From: Gleimia sp. 6138-11-ORH1
GTDB lineage: Bacteria; Actinomycetota; Actinomycetes; Actinomycetales; Actinomycetaceae
DNA length: 64,000 bases
Direction of reading: 5' to 3'
Assembly (NCBI RefSeq): GCF_024814355.1
Contig: NZ_JANUXV010000002.1
Location: forward strand, 248,001-312,000
The stretch's first letter is position 1. The number at the start of each line of letters is the position of its first letter. Positions 1 through 9,811 of this stretch are shown here, in pieces. The translations under genes were made by a program, and so were the position numbers. Under the pieces are notes generated by a model. The model saw only the letters and a list, made by a program, of their open reading frames with translations, was not told where the DNA came from and did no database searches.

Positions 1-628
1 GTAAATACTCTTTCGGAACTCGTTCCACAATCGGAATGAACTGCAGGTAGGTAGCGTTTAACTCATCTGTGAAAAAACGATAGACTTCCGTGCCGCGCTT
101 TTCGTTTTCCGCGTGAACTGTGCAGAGAATATTTCGCTCCACCCCATGTTTTTCTAAAAAATGCCACCCTCGTAAAACTTGGTCAAAAGACCCCCTACCC
201 GCTTTATTCACGCGGAAAGCATCGTGAATATCCTTCGGCCCGTCAATTGAAACGCCCAGCAGAAAATTATTAGCTTTAAAGAACTCAGCCCATTCATCGT
301 TAATCAACGTGGCGTTAGTTTGCATCGCGTGGAAAACGTTTTGGGTGGGGCGCGCGTATTTTTTCCCTAACTTCACAGCCAGCTTAAAAAAGTCCAGTCC
401 TCGTAAAGTTGGTTCGCCGCCTTGCCACACTAAGGTTACATCGCCATCTGCGTGACTATTTAAATAGTTTTCAATATATTTTTCCAACGCTTCCGGGCTC
501 ATCATTTGTGACCCGTGATCATATAAAAGTTCTTTGGAAAGGAAAAAACAGTAGGTGCAATCTAGGTTACAAGCGGCTCCCGTAGGTTTGGCAACCACAT
601 TGAAAGGAAGATGTTTCGGTGTTTCCAT
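1..628 (-). CDS. Anaerobic sulfatase-maturating enzyme (radical SAM), N-terminal part, cut by window edge
   Basis: The minus strand from 628 encodes about 209 residues and runs off the left edge, so the C-terminus is missing. It starts ATG after a strong GGAGGGG ribosome-binding site. Near residue 19 lies CNLDCTYC, the CxxxCxxC cluster of radical SAM enzymes, followed by WQGGEPTLRG, QTNATLI and GVSIDGP, all typical of anSME/AtsB proteins. These enzymes oxidise the active-site Cys or Ser of sulfatases to formylglycine without oxygen. A Cys-type sulfatase with the CTPAR motif lies about 8 kb away (8190-9704) and is the obvious client. Family assignment is strong; the client is inferred from proximity. 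Confidence 0.9.
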   Translation of the reverse strand, partial: METPKHLPFNVVAKPTGAACNLDCTYCFFLSKELLYDHGSQMMSPEALEKYIENYLNSHADGDVTLVWQGGEPTLRGLDFFKLAVKLGKKYARPTQNVFHAMQTNATLINDEWAEFFKANNFLLGVSIDGPKDIHDAFRVNKAGRGSFDQVLRGWHFLEKHGVERNILCTVHAENEKRGTEVYRFFTDELNATYLQFIPIVERVPKEYL

Positions 629-670
629 CTGTCCCCTCCGCTTCATTAAAGATGTACCTTATGCAAAAAC

Positions 671-714
671 ACTAAGCACGTACCTTGCTTAAATTATAGA
701 GGTACGTGCTTAGT
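671..714. repeat. Motif A inverted pair (15-bp perfect arms)
   Basis: ACTAAGCACGTACCT at 671-685 and AGGTACGTGCTTAGT at 700-714 are exact reverse complements around a 14-nt loop. It lies between the start of the maturase and the terminator of the surface-protein gene. This is the only copy of the interspersed motif in good form in the first 12.7 kb. Confidence 0.85.
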
Positions 715-742
715 TTTATTTAACTGGTTTAGAGAAACTAAA

Positions 743-780
743 AGCGGGTGGTTTTCCAAAACGTTGGAAAACCACCCGCT
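743..780 (-). terminator. Rho-independent terminator of the surface-protein gene
   Basis: Perfect inverted repeat with 17-bp arms (AGCGGGTGGTTTTCCAA and its complement) and a 4-nt loop, followed on the minus strand by TTTAGTTTC. It lies 33 bp past the stop of the large surface-protein gene. Confidence 0.85.
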
Positions 781-813
781 GATTAGGTTTAGACCTTAGG
801 TGTCACAGAGGTC

Positions 814-3800
814 TTAGCTGTGGCGACGGCGGGAAGCTACGAGAGCCAGAACGCCAGCACCTGCTAAGGTCACTGTAGCTGCTGCCAGACCCAGTGCATC
901 CACACCGGTCTTAGGTAGCGGAGTCTTAGGAGGTACAACACTGTGTAGGGTATCGCAGCCGACCTGAACATCACAGGTGTGACGATCCTTAATCGGGTCT
1001 TCGCTGACAACAGCGTTAACTAGATCTGCTTTAACCTTGGAGTTTACAGTCACTGAGAAAGTCACCGTGACAGTCTGGCCAGCAGCCAGATCGCCGTTCC
1101 AAGTGAGGATACCGTCCTTAACCATTAGTTCACCGGCGCCGTCAACGACCTTTGCATCATTATTGTAGGTAGCGTGAGCCAGGACCTTAGAGAGGTCATC
1201 CTTAATGGAAGCCATCTTTACGCGGTCACCGGAAGCATGCTTAACGGTAATGGTGTAGTCGATCTTGTCGCCAGCCTTAACGGCCTTTGGTGTGGTTGAG
1301 GTCTTAGAGTAAGTGTACTTACCCTTTTCAACTGTATGACGTACTTCGCAACCTACTGTGTCATCACAGGAGTGGCGTGGCTTATCGTCTAGAGACTTAA
1401 CTGCGTTAATCAGTTCAGCATCTCCATCAGCATCTACTGTTACAGAGAAGGTGATGGTTACGATTTGGCCGATCGCCAGGTCGCCGTCCCACTTCAGTAA
1501 GTTACCGTTTTCAACGGTAACAGTACCGGAAGTAGCTGCTGCGTCATCATTGTAAGTCGCATTCTGAAGGACATTCTGCAGGTCATCAACAATAGATGCA
1601 CCGGTGATGCGAGTACCCTCAGTATGCTTCACTGTGATTGTGTAGTTGATCTTATCGCCAGACTGAACTACCGAAGCGTTTACTGGGGTAGAGGACTTAG
1701 CGTAAGTGTACTTTCCTTCCGGAACTTCGTTGGTAACTACACAAACTTCTGCAGGAGTACAGGTTCCGCGTGGGTCACCTGGGGTAACGGTGTTAACCAA
1801 GGAAACAGCGGTATCTGCATTTACATCCACACTGAAAGTGATGGTTACGGTAGCGCCGATTGCTAAATCGCCGTTCCAGGTGAGCAGTCCATCAACAACT
1901 TCAACGGTTCCTGCGCTGGCAGTTGCGTCATTGTTGTAGGTTGCCTGACCATCGGTGAGGATCTTCTTGAAGTTATCAGTGATAGAAGCACCCTTTACAC
2001 GGTCTCCGGAAGCGTGCTTTACAGTCAAGGTGTAGACGAGTTTCTCGCCTGCAACGACGCTAGTGCCATCCTTAGGAGTTCCGTCCTTAACCACGGCGGA
2101 GGCTTTAGCTACGTTGTAGGTGCCGCCTTCCACCAGGTGACGGGTAGAACATCCTTCTGGAGCACATGACCAGCGTTCCTTAACTGGGTCTTCGCTGATA
2201 ACTGCGTTTAGCAGCTCAGCTGAGCCGTTTGCGTCCACAGTTACAGAGAAGGTGATTACCACTGCTTCGCTTGGAGCCAGATCACCAGTCCAGGTAAGTA
2301 CGTTATCTTTAACGGCAACTGCGCCTGGGCCGGAAACTAGGGTGGCATCGTTGTTGTAAGTAGCGTTTGCCAGTAAGCCAGTAAAGTCATCCTTGATAGA
2401 TGCAGCCTTTACACGGTCTCCGGATACATGGTTTACCTTCAAGGTGTAGGTAATCTTTTCACCGGAGGTTACCTTTTCAGGCTTATCAGCGGTCTTAGAG
2501 AAGGTGTACTTACCTAATTCCACGTTGTGTACAGTGGTACAGTTTTGATCTACTTGTTCTTCACAGTCGTGACGTTCTTTATCAGGATCGATAGAAGTTA
2601 CGACGTTAACGAGTTCAGCTGCACCATTGGCATCAACGGTTACTGAGAAGGTGATGGTTACTACGTCGCCGATTTCCAGGTCACCGTTCCAGTTCAGGAC
2701 TCCATCTTTAACCTCTACTGCTCCCTTAGACGCTTTCACGTCGTTATTGTAAGCAGAGTTGGCCAGAACGTTGGTTAGATCGTCCTTGATGGATGCCTTC
2801 TTTACGCGGTCACCGGAAGCGTGCTTAACGGTAATGGTGTAATCAATCTTCTCACCAGACTTCACTACCTTTGGAGTAGTGGAGCTCTTAGCGTAGGTGT
2901 ACTTACCCTTTTCAATGGTGTGGGTGGTGGTACAGTTTTGGTCTCCGTCTTCACAGGAGCCACCGTTTCCACCTGGGGTAACTACGTTAACTGCGGTTAG
3001 GTCACCGTCAGCATTTACGCGAACGCTGTAGGTTACCTTAATAACGTCACCTGGCACGAGGTCGCCAGTCCAGGTCAGAGACTTGGTTGCGGCGTCGAAG
3101 TTTGCAGTTCCCTTATTAGGTGTTACTACAGGAGCACCAACTAGTTCTGCATCGTCTAATACACGAGTCAGGTCGTCGGTGAAGGTTGCAGCAGTAACCT
3201 TGGTTCCATCGGTGTGGCGTACGGTAACGGTGTAGTCAATAACATCGTTGCTTAGTACGGCATTGCCGGCTTTACCCTGTACTGCAGCAGCCTTCTTAAC
3301 TGTGTAGGTGCCTGGTTTGAAAGTGTGGTTGGTGGTACAACCAACAGTGTCGTCACAAGATCCCTTTGGATTGGTAGGTACTACCACGTTGCGTAGTGCA
3401 TTGGAGGTACCCACCTTAGCGTTAACAGAGTAGGTAATGGTAACTACCTGGTCTTTAACTAAGGTGCCGTTCCACTTGATCTTGTTATCTGCGAAGGTAA
3501 CTGTTCCCTTTTCACCATTGTTGGTGGTTACTACCGCGTCATTGTTGTAATCAGCGTCAGTGAGAACTGCAGCCAGATCGTCTTCCAAGGAAGCGTTGGT
3601 TACGCGTAGGTTACCGACGTGGGAAACCTTAACGGTGTAGGTTACCTTTTGTCCTGGAACTACGGCAGTGCCGCTTGCAGGATCGGAGGTCTTGGAGACC
3701 TTGTAGGTGCCATCATCAACTGGTGGCAGTTTCTTTTCTGCCGTTGCGGTTACAGGAGTGTCACGTGGGGATACGCCGGTAACTTTCGCGGTGTTGTCGA

Positions 3801-6800
3801 TGGTGGTTCCCAGTTCGAGGTCGCTTGCCTTAACGGTGTAGTTCGCGGTCCAAACGATCTTCTGTCCAGGAGCCATAGCGTCAACTGTTCCAGTTGATGC
3901 TGCGGTGTCCACTACGGGAGCTGCATCCAAGGTGATCGGCTGGCCGAAACCGTTGGTGAAGGCTTCTTCAGTTAGAGCAACATTGTGCAAAACTGCAGTT
4001 CCGGTGTTGGTTGCGGTGAAGGTGTACTTCACTACGTCGCCTGCACGAACTTCGTCCTTATCGGCAGTCTTTACCAGTTCGATTGCTGGCTTAACAATAC
4101 CTGCGTCGATGTCGGTGCGAGCTTCACCTGGTTTGAGAACTACGTTAGTTACTACTCCAGCGCCATCTGGGTCAGAGTCGATGGTAGTGTCCGTTCCAAC
4201 CTTAGTGGTGGTGAATTCGTACTTTTCAGCGACTTTGTCTGCTGGGATGGTGAAGGTTACCTTGTAGCCAGCTGCGTCAGAGGCGCGGAGGCTTGGTACT
4301 AGGTAGGTACCGTCTGCCTTAGTCTGGACGGTAACGTCAACTGGGTTACCCAAGTCGTCAGTACCGGTTACGCGCACGTCAGCACCTGCTACGGCAGGTT
4401 CGCCATCTTCGTAAAGTCCGTTACCATTTGCGTCGATGAAGAAGCGGTCGCCAATTGAAGCGGCGATGGTGGTTTCTTTACGGTTGATTGGTCCAACGGG
4501 GAAGGTTAGTCCCTGAGCAGATGCACCAACGGTGTTGATGTATTCTTCTGCTTTCTTATTGGCGATACCTTCCATGGCAACTTCGAATTCAACAGACTGG
4601 CCTACAGAGAAAGCGCCTTCACGCTTCACGTATAAACCGGTTACTTCGGTGAGGGATGCGGGGCATCCGCCGCCGTTGTCGATTACTGGGTTACCATTTA
4701 CTGCCGCGTCACACCAAGTTGTGGTGCCTCCGGGGAGGTTGCTTGCATCTGAACCATGTACGTGGATGGATGCGCTGTCAGCCTTGGTGTAGAGAATCTT
4801 TTCACCAGATTTTGCAGTTGCCGATACAAAGTTGAAATCACCGTCGTAGGCGGAGCCGTTGGTGCCGCGCTTAGGTAGCACGTCGATTACAATCGGATCG
4901 CTTACTGCAGCTGCTGATGGTTCGTTGTTGTTTACCAACAGAACACGCCACTTGTGAATATCGCGATTTTGAGCTCCTGCTGGGTTTACCTGGAGAACAG
5001 GGGTTAAAGCAATCTTTGCGAGCTTCATACCAGCTGGGTTAGTGATCGAGATGGTTGCTTCAGAAGTGCGTAGGCTTACTGGAGACTGGTCGCCTTCTGC
5101 CCAGATTTCTACCTTGTTAGCGTAGGAACCGGTCTTAGCGATGTCCAGAACTTCAGTGGTGACATTAATTGGTTTCCACTTGCCGTTGATTTCGGCATTT
5201 GGGAATTCCCAACGAATGTAGGTATCGCCTGGCTTACACTTGTTGGCAAGTTTAGCATCAGCCGGTACACCATCAGTTGAAACGATGGTTGGTTCTGGGA
5301 CAGAACTTACAAATGCAGATGCGCCTGGTAGACAGTCTTCAATCCAAACTGGAGCAGTGTTACCTGGTAGTTTGGTTGCATTTGAGGTGAGTGAAGGTGA
5401 AAGCTGGTATTGGACAATGTCACCACCAGAAACCTGTGGAGGAGTTGAAGTGAATTCTCCGGCTTCTCCCTTTCGTACCTTCTTATCAATACGAACCTGT
5501 ACGTCACCAACAATCAGACGGTCACCCAAAACACCGTTAAATGTGTCGGAGGCAACTTCACCTGGGTTATAGGTAGAGCTGTTCCAATTCACCTTAGGAT
5601 CGGCTAGGACTTCGTCAAGGGTGTAGCTGGTTCCGTCAGTACGGGTAACGCGCTTCATGCTTGCCCAGTTAGGGATTACGGTTCCTGGTTTTAGATCTGG
5701 TGCAACTTCCATACCTACTGCGAAGTTGGTACGGGTACCGTAGCCAAGTCCTTCGAATTTACCAACTGCTGGAGGTAATACTACGAAAATACGAACGCGA
5801 CCAACGCCGGTGTAAACGCCTTCAGCTGCTTTGGCTGGGTCGTTACCTGGTACTGCAGCTGGGTCGTCAAACCATGGTCCCTTGTCATTTCCACAAGCAG
5901 AAACGTGATTGTTGCCGTAATCGGTAGAAGATCCACCTGGCAGAGCAGAATACTGTACTTTGATGGTCGGTACTTGAGATTTCATCGTAGCGTCCATGCT
6001 GTTAGTACCTTCTGGGTTAGCTACGTTGTCATAGCCGGTAATCCAGACTGCTTCACCTTCGGAAGGAACGCCTCGTCCCCAACCAGTTGGGCGTGGCTTG
6101 TCAAGATAAGTAGTTCCAAGCCAGTTCTTCTTCTTTAGGTAGAGTTTTGAGTTATCCCAAGAGTCACAGACAACCATAGAGTCGGTAACGTCTACCGCAG
6201 GGTTAGGGCCTGTGAAACGAATAATGGAAACTACTTCCTGGGTAGGAGCAACAGTTTGCTGTCCGTCACGGTAAGTACCTCCACCTGGTAGGCCTTCGCC
6301 TCTCCACTTATCGCTAGAGACGAATTGTTCTGGCGGAGTGTTATTTTCTACGCCAACTACACCTGCGAAGTACTTTGAAACGCTACCGGTAACAGAGATG
6401 TTAAAGGTAGTTGATCGGTAATCGTTAGTTGGATTAGCATCCCCATTTTGCACATCTGCGTCGGTGAAACCTTGAACTCGTAAATTCTTGAATTTATTTA
6501 CGGATTTTAAGGATTTGCTTTCAGGATCCTTAGGGTTTGGAGTACCGAAATCTTTGGTGGTTGCTACCGGGGTGTAAACGTAGAATGCGCGTGAAATCGC
6601 GTATCCCTTGCTAACGTCCAAAGGTACTCCAGAACGAGCAGTCATAGTTGGAGAGGTACGCAGTGATAGGTCAGGATTCTCGAAAGTTAAGGTTACTTCC
6701 TTACCTGGCTGACTACCGCCGTTAGCTTGTCCGTCGATTTTCATCGTGCCGGAGTCAATTACAGCGTTAGTAGCATCTAGCTGGATGCCGTTTTCACTAA

Positions 6801-7926
6801 CGCCAACCTTTGAACCTGCAATACCAAAGTTATTGATAGCTGGGTAAATTCGCGCCCCGTATTTGTCAATATTTGCTTTGATCTGCTGGTGCTGCTCTGG
6901 AGTTAGTTCTGGGTAGAGAGATTCTGGACTTAAATCGTCTACTAAAGTGACATCTCCGATACCAGGCATAATACCCTTACCGCCGTTAGGTGCCATTAGC
7001 ATCACGCTATGGGTAACTCGGAAACAGCTTTGCTTTGTATCCCAAGGGCAAGGAGCGAATACTGGTGTGGATACGTAACCCGTATCTGGGGTGGTTTGGA
7101 AGGTGTTCTTAGAAACATCCCACTTCAGCTTCGATGAAGCAGTAACAGATGGAAGGTTCGCATTAACAACCTCTTCTGCAATTCCATCTGCCTTGTATGA
7201 GAAGGAAGCAGGGGTTAGCTTGTGTCCCTGTGGAGCTAAGTTAGATAGTTTCACGGAGAAACCGTAGTTTAGGGAAGCCCCTCCATCAACGTCACCGAGA
7301 TTACAGGTAACGGTCTGCTGTGCCATCTGATCCAGCGCATTAGCAGTCAACGGGAAGGTGACACCCGCGAAAGGATCCTGTGGTTCCAGGCTTGAGCCTT
7401 CTGCTTTACAAATACCTGGCAGTTCTGCCAAGGTTACACCTTTAGGAAGAACAATCTTAGTTGTAAAGTTCTTTACTGGATCTGAACCAGTCTGGTAGTT
7501 AATCCGGTAGACGAAAGTATCGTTTACACGAACAATTCCGTTATTTGCGCTTGAGTCATTACCGGCGGTGTCGTCACCGTCGAAGCTGGCAGTACCGTCA
7601 CTGGCCAGTTCTACAGAAGCGTTAATTGGACCGCCTGCAGCGAAGAAGCTGGTACGTCCAGCTGGAATCGGCTTTGCAGAAGTCTCATTCTTCGGAGCTT
7701 CAGTTACAGCTGCAGGTTCGTTAGCATTTTTTTCACCCCCCAAAACATCGTTTTCGGAGGTCTTTGAATTTGAATCTGCTACAGATTTATCGTCTGCAAC
7801 AGGTGCGTTAGCTTCACTAACGTCTGTAGCAAGGGCGAGGTTTCCTGCCCCTACCATCAATGCCAAAGAGAGAGTACCTACCATGGCCGCGCGCGATGCG
7901 CGTCCAAACGGCAGTTTCTTAGACAT
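814..7926 (-). CDS. Giant LPXTG-anchored surface protein with SdrD-B-like domain and seven Cys-containing repeats
   Basis: 2370 residues with a Sec signal peptide (charged MSKKLPFGR start, hydrophobic core, cleavage near LALA at about 33). Residues of about 100-1150 form a large adhesin-like region I cannot assign. Near 1157-1250 is an SdrD B-like domain (GDRFFIDANGNGLYEDGEP), then a DUF11-like module to about 1395. Seven repeats of about 130 residues follow (starts near 1402, 1536, 1667, 1802, 1932, 2067, 2198), each opening with a K-Y-T-Y-x-K-like strand and ending with a Cys pair spaced 4-6 residues (CDDTVGC, CDVQVGC). The C-terminus is LPKTG, a hydrophobic stretch and RRRHS, a sortase signal. 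AAAGGATAAC precedes the ATG. A role in adhesion is inferred. Confidence 0.93.
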   Translation of the reverse strand: MSKKLPFGRASRAAMVGTLSLALMVGAGNLALATDVSEANAPVADDKSVADSNSKTSENDVLGGEKNANEPAAVTEAPKNETSAKPIPAGRTSFFAAGGPINASVELASDGTASFDGDDTAGNDSSANNGIVRVNDTFVYRINYQTGSDPVKNFTTKIVLPKGVTLAELPGICKAEGSSLEPQDPFAGVTFPLTANALDQMAQQTVTCNLGDVDGGASLNYGFSVKLSNLAPQGHKLTPASFSYKADGIAEEVVNANLPSVTASSKLKWDVSKNTFQTTPDTGYVSTPVFAPCPWDTKQSCFRVTHSVMLMAPNGGKGIMPGIGDVTLVDDLSPESLYPELTPEQHQQIKANIDKYGARIYPAINNFGIAGSKVGVSENGIQLDATNAVIDSGTMKIDGQANGGSQPGKEVTLTFENPDLSLRTSPTMTARSGVPLDVSKGYAISRAFYVYTPVATTKDFGTPNPKDPESKSLKSVNKFKNLRVQGFTDADVQNGDANPTNDYRSTTFNISVTGSVSKYFAGVVGVENNTPPEQFVSSDKWRGEGLPGGGTYRDGQQTVAPTQEVVSIIRFTGPNPAVDVTDSMVVCDSWDNSKLYLKKKNWLGTTYLDKPRPTGWGRGVPSEGEAVWITGYDNVANPEGTNSMDATMKSQVPTIKVQYSALPGGSSTDYGNNHVSACGNDKGPWFDDPAAVPGNDPAKAAEGVYTGVGRVRIFVVLPPAVGKFEGLGYGTRTNFAVGMEVAPDLKPGTVIPNWASMKRVTRTDGTSYTLDEVLADPKVNWNSSTYNPGEVASDTFNGVLGDRLIVGDVQVRIDKKVRKGEAGEFTSTPPQVSGGDIVQYQLSPSLTSNATKLPGNTAPVWIEDCLPGASAFVSSVPEPTIVSTDGVPADAKLANKCKPGDTYIRWEFPNAEINGKWKPINVTTEVLDIAKTGSYANKVEIWAEGDQSPVSLRTSEATISITNPAGMKLAKIALTPVLQVNPAGAQNRDIHKWRVLLVNNNEPSAAAVSDPIVIDVLPKRGTNGSAYDGDFNFVSATAKSGEKILYTKADSASIHVHGSDASNLPGGTTTWCDAAVNGNPVIDNGGGCPASLTEVTGLYVKREGAFSVGQSVEFEVAMEGIANKKAEEYINTVGASAQGLTFPVGPINRKETTIAASIGDRFFIDANGNGLYEDGEPAVAGADVRVTGTDDLGNPVDVTVQTKADGTYLVPSLRASDAAGYKVTFTIPADKVAEKYEFTTTKVGTDTTIDSDPDGAGVVTNVVLKPGEARTDIDAGIVKPAIELVKTADKDEVRAGDVVKYTFTATNTGTAVLHNVALTEEAFTNGFGQPITLDAAPVVDTAASTGTVDAMAPGQKIVWTANYTVKASDLELGTTIDNTAKVTGVSPRDTPVTATAEKKLPPVDDGTYKVSKTSDPASGTAVVPGQKVTYTVKVSHVGNLRVTNASLEDDLAAVLTDADYNNDAVVTTNNGEKGTVTFADNKIKWNGTLVKDQVVTITYSVNAKVGTSNALRNVVVPTNPKGSCDDTVGCTTNHTFKPGTYTVKKAAAVQGKAGNAVLSNDVIDYTVTVRHTDGTKVTAATFTDDLTRVLDDAELVGAPVVTPNKGTANFDAATKSLTWTGDLVPGDVIKVTYSVRVNADGDLTAVNVVTPGGNGGSCEDGDQNCTTTHTIEKGKYTYAKSSTTPKVVKSGEKIDYTITVKHASGDRVKKASIKDDLTNVLANSAYNNDVKASKGAVEVKDGVLNWNGDLEIGDVVTITFSVTVDANGAAELVNVVTSIDPDKERHDCEEQVDQNCTTVHNVELGKYTFSKTADKPEKVTSGEKITYTLKVNHVSGDRVKAASIKDDFTGLLANATYNNDATLVSGPGAVAVKDNVLTWTGDLAPSEAVVITFSVTVDANGSAELLNAVISEDPVKERWSCAPEGCSTRHLVEGGTYNVAKASAVVKDGTPKDGTSVVAGEKLVYTLTVKHASGDRVKGASITDNFKKILTDGQATYNNDATASAGTVEVVDGLLTWNGDLAIGATVTITFSVDVNADTAVSLVNTVTPGDPRGTCTPAEVCVVTNEVPEGKYTYAKSSTPVNASVVQSGDKINYTITVKHTEGTRITGASIVDDLQNVLQNATYNDDAAATSGTVTVENGNLLKWDGDLAIGQIVTITFSVTVDADGDAELINAVKSLDDKPRHSCDDTVGCEVRHTVEKGKYTYSKTSTTPKAVKAGDKIDYTITVKHASGDRVKMASIKDDLSKVLAHATYNNDAKVVDGAGELMVKDGILTWNGDLAAGQTVTVTFSVTVNSKVKADLVNAVVSEDPIKDRHTCDVQVGCDTLHSVVPPKTPLPKTGVDALGLAAATVTLAGAGVLALVASRRRHS

Positions 7927-8128
7927 ACGTTATCCTTTCCCAACATGAACATTTTTTGTGGATTTTACGTATTTACTTGTTTTTTAGGCATAGAAATACA
8001 AATCTACATTCTTAATATAACAAACTAACTATTAACAAGAAATAGCAATGTAATGAGTTATACATTCCATACAAGCTAGTTCAATTTATTAAAAACTTAT
8101 TAAAAGATTCTCATACATTCAATAAAAG

Positions 8129-8165
8129 GGTGGCTGGAAATGATTTGAAACAATTTCCAGCCACC
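8129..8165 (-). terminator. Hairpin after the sulfatase gene
   Basis: GGTGGCTGGAAAT (8129-8141) pairs with ATTTCCAGCCACC (8153-8165), just past the sulfatase stop. On the minus strand it is followed by CTTTTATTG, a usable U-rich tail. It separates the sulfatase from the surface-protein gene. Confidence 0.75.
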
Positions 8166-8189
8166 GTAAAACACTATCGGCAAATTACT

Positions 8190-9704
8190 CTATTCTGCAT
8201 CACCCAAATCATCGTAGTCATCATGACTGGTATTTCCCAGTTCCACGTCGAAATCTGTCATTGCCGCCATCCACTTAGCAAAAACTACGTCCCCGCGCTC
8301 CACTAACTGCCGGTGCAGATTCTTCGACAAGTCGGTACGCACTTCCCGATAGGTAGGTGCATCGTAAACATTATTCATCTCATACGGATCGTGCCGTAAA
8401 TCGTAAAGTTCATTTACTGACTCAGGGTTAATCACCAGCTTAAAGTCCCGGGTTCGCAATCCTCTTTGCTGTAACGGGAAATGATGCCCGTGGAACTCTA
8501 AAATGATGTCTTCTCTCCAGTTAGGCACTTCCTTACCGCGAGTAAGATCAACTAAGGAACGCCCGTCCTCAACTTTAGACGCGTCTAATCCAGCCAAATC
8601 CATAATGGTGGCAGGGACATCTAAAAGCGAAACGAAAGCACTATTAGACCCGTGATGAGAAATCCCTGGAATATGCACCAGCATGGGGATATTGTAAATA
8701 TCCTCATACATAGCGGGGCCCTTATCGTTTAATCGATGTGCGCCGGTAAACTCCCCATGATCGGCAGTGAAGAATACGGCAGTTTCATCTGCCAGACCCA
8801 ACCGCTCTACTTCAGCTCTAATCAATCCTATTTCATTATCAATTAAAGCCACATACCCCCAGTAAACGGCGATGAGCTTCTTCCATTCCTCGTTAGAGAA
8901 AGAAGAAGTGGACCAGTAGGTAGCGTAGTTAGCTTGGATCGGTGGTTTGCCAACTAAAGTATCCCCAAAGGATGGTGGAAGAGTAACTTTTTGTGGATCA
9001 ATTAAATCAAAGTACTCATCTGGAATCATGTACGGCAAGTGCGGCCCATAGTAGTGCAGGTCTAAACAAAATGGTTTCCCATTTTCCTTATAGTCTGCAG
9101 CGTACTGCCGCAATCGTTCTATGGCGCGTTCAGTGAGGAAGCGTTCAAAGGTAGCTTCTACCGGTTGCTGCAGGCGTCCCGCCAGCGTATGTCCCGGACG
9201 GCCCCCCGGTAACACTCCTTTAATTGGGTCTTTAATTTCTGGTGGCGGGTAGCCTTTTTCTTCAAGCCAAGCGCGGTAAATCGGATTATTTACCGGGTTC
9301 ACTGCGCCGATGAATGAATCATCGTCCATTCCAAATTCGTCAGGTAGGTGGACTTCTCCGGCGTGGAATTTCCCCACAATTCCTACGTTGTAGTTATGGT
9401 TGCGTAACTCTTGGGTATAGGTCCAAAAATCTGGGGTGATATCTGAGGTGTAGACGATATTCCATTCGTGGTTTGCAGCTACCTTATGTTTAAAGGGGGC
9501 AAGGCCTGTTAGGAGTGAGGCGCGCGCCGGAGTGCAGATTGCAGTTGGCGTATATGCCTGCGTAAAGGCGAATCCCTGTTGCGAAAGAGCGTCTATATGG
9601 GGGGTTTGCGCGTGCGGGTTTCCGAGGGCGCCGATAGTATCGACTCGGTGCTGGTCGGTTACAATCACTAAAAAGTTTGGTATACGAGGGGAGTTTTCGC
9701 TCAT
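8190..9704 (-). CDS. Cys-type sulfatase (formylglycine-dependent)
   Basis: 504 residues of the arylsulfatase family. C57-T-P-A-R61 is the sulfatase signature whose Cys becomes formylglycine; ASLLTG follows as expected. The N-terminal VTDQHR (D17) and the later FTADHGEF supply metal ligands. No signal peptide is seen, so the enzyme should act in the cytoplasm on imported sulfate esters. RBS AGGAAGAAGAAC precedes the ATG. It is last in a likely minus-strand operon behind an ABC transporter and needs an anSME-type maturase, which is present at the left edge. The substrate is not determined by sequence; sulfated GlcNAc or a choline-sulfate-like ester are options. Confidence 0.9.
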   Translation of the reverse strand: MSENSPRIPNFLVIVTDQHRVDTIGALGNPHAQTPHIDALSQQGFAFTQAYTPTAICTPARASLLTGLAPFKHKVAANHEWNIVYTSDITPDFWTYTQELRNHNYNVGIVGKFHAGEVHLPDEFGMDDDSFIGAVNPVNNPIYRAWLEEKGYPPPEIKDPIKGVLPGGRPGHTLAGRLQQPVEATFERFLTERAIERLRQYAADYKENGKPFCLDLHYYGPHLPYMIPDEYFDLIDPQKVTLPPSFGDTLVGKPPIQANYATYWSTSSFSNEEWKKLIAVYWGYVALIDNEIGLIRAEVERLGLADETAVFFTADHGEFTGAHRLNDKGPAMYEDIYNIPMLVHIPGISHHGSNSAFVSLLDVPATIMDLAGLDASKVEDGRSLVDLTRGKEVPNWREDIILEFHGHHFPLQQRGLRTRDFKLVINPESVNELYDLRHDPYEMNNVYDAPTYREVRTDLSKNLHRQLVERGDVVFAKWMAAMTDFDVELGNTSHDDYDDLGDAE

Positions 9705-9747
9705 GTTCTTCTTCCTACAAATTAAGCTAAGTTAGAAGATTTTGATG

Positions 9748-9798
9748 TTTTCGAGGGCGGTAATTCAACCGAGAAGTTAAACCACCGCCCTCGGAAAA
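9748..9798. repeat. Motif B inverted pair between transporter and sulfatase
   Basis: TTTTCGAGGGCGGT and ACCGCCCTCGGAAAA face each other around a 26-nt loop. The stem would form in the operon mRNA between the solute-binding protein and the sulfatase and could lower sulfatase expression or stabilise the upstream message. There is no good U-tail in either direction, so it is not a classical terminator. Confidence 0.65.
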
Positions 9799-9811
9799 AT
9801 AATCGCGAGGA

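Noticed and set aside
7927-8128. Defined promoter for the giant surface protein
   Set aside because: The region is so AT-rich that many -10-like hexamers occur; none stands out.
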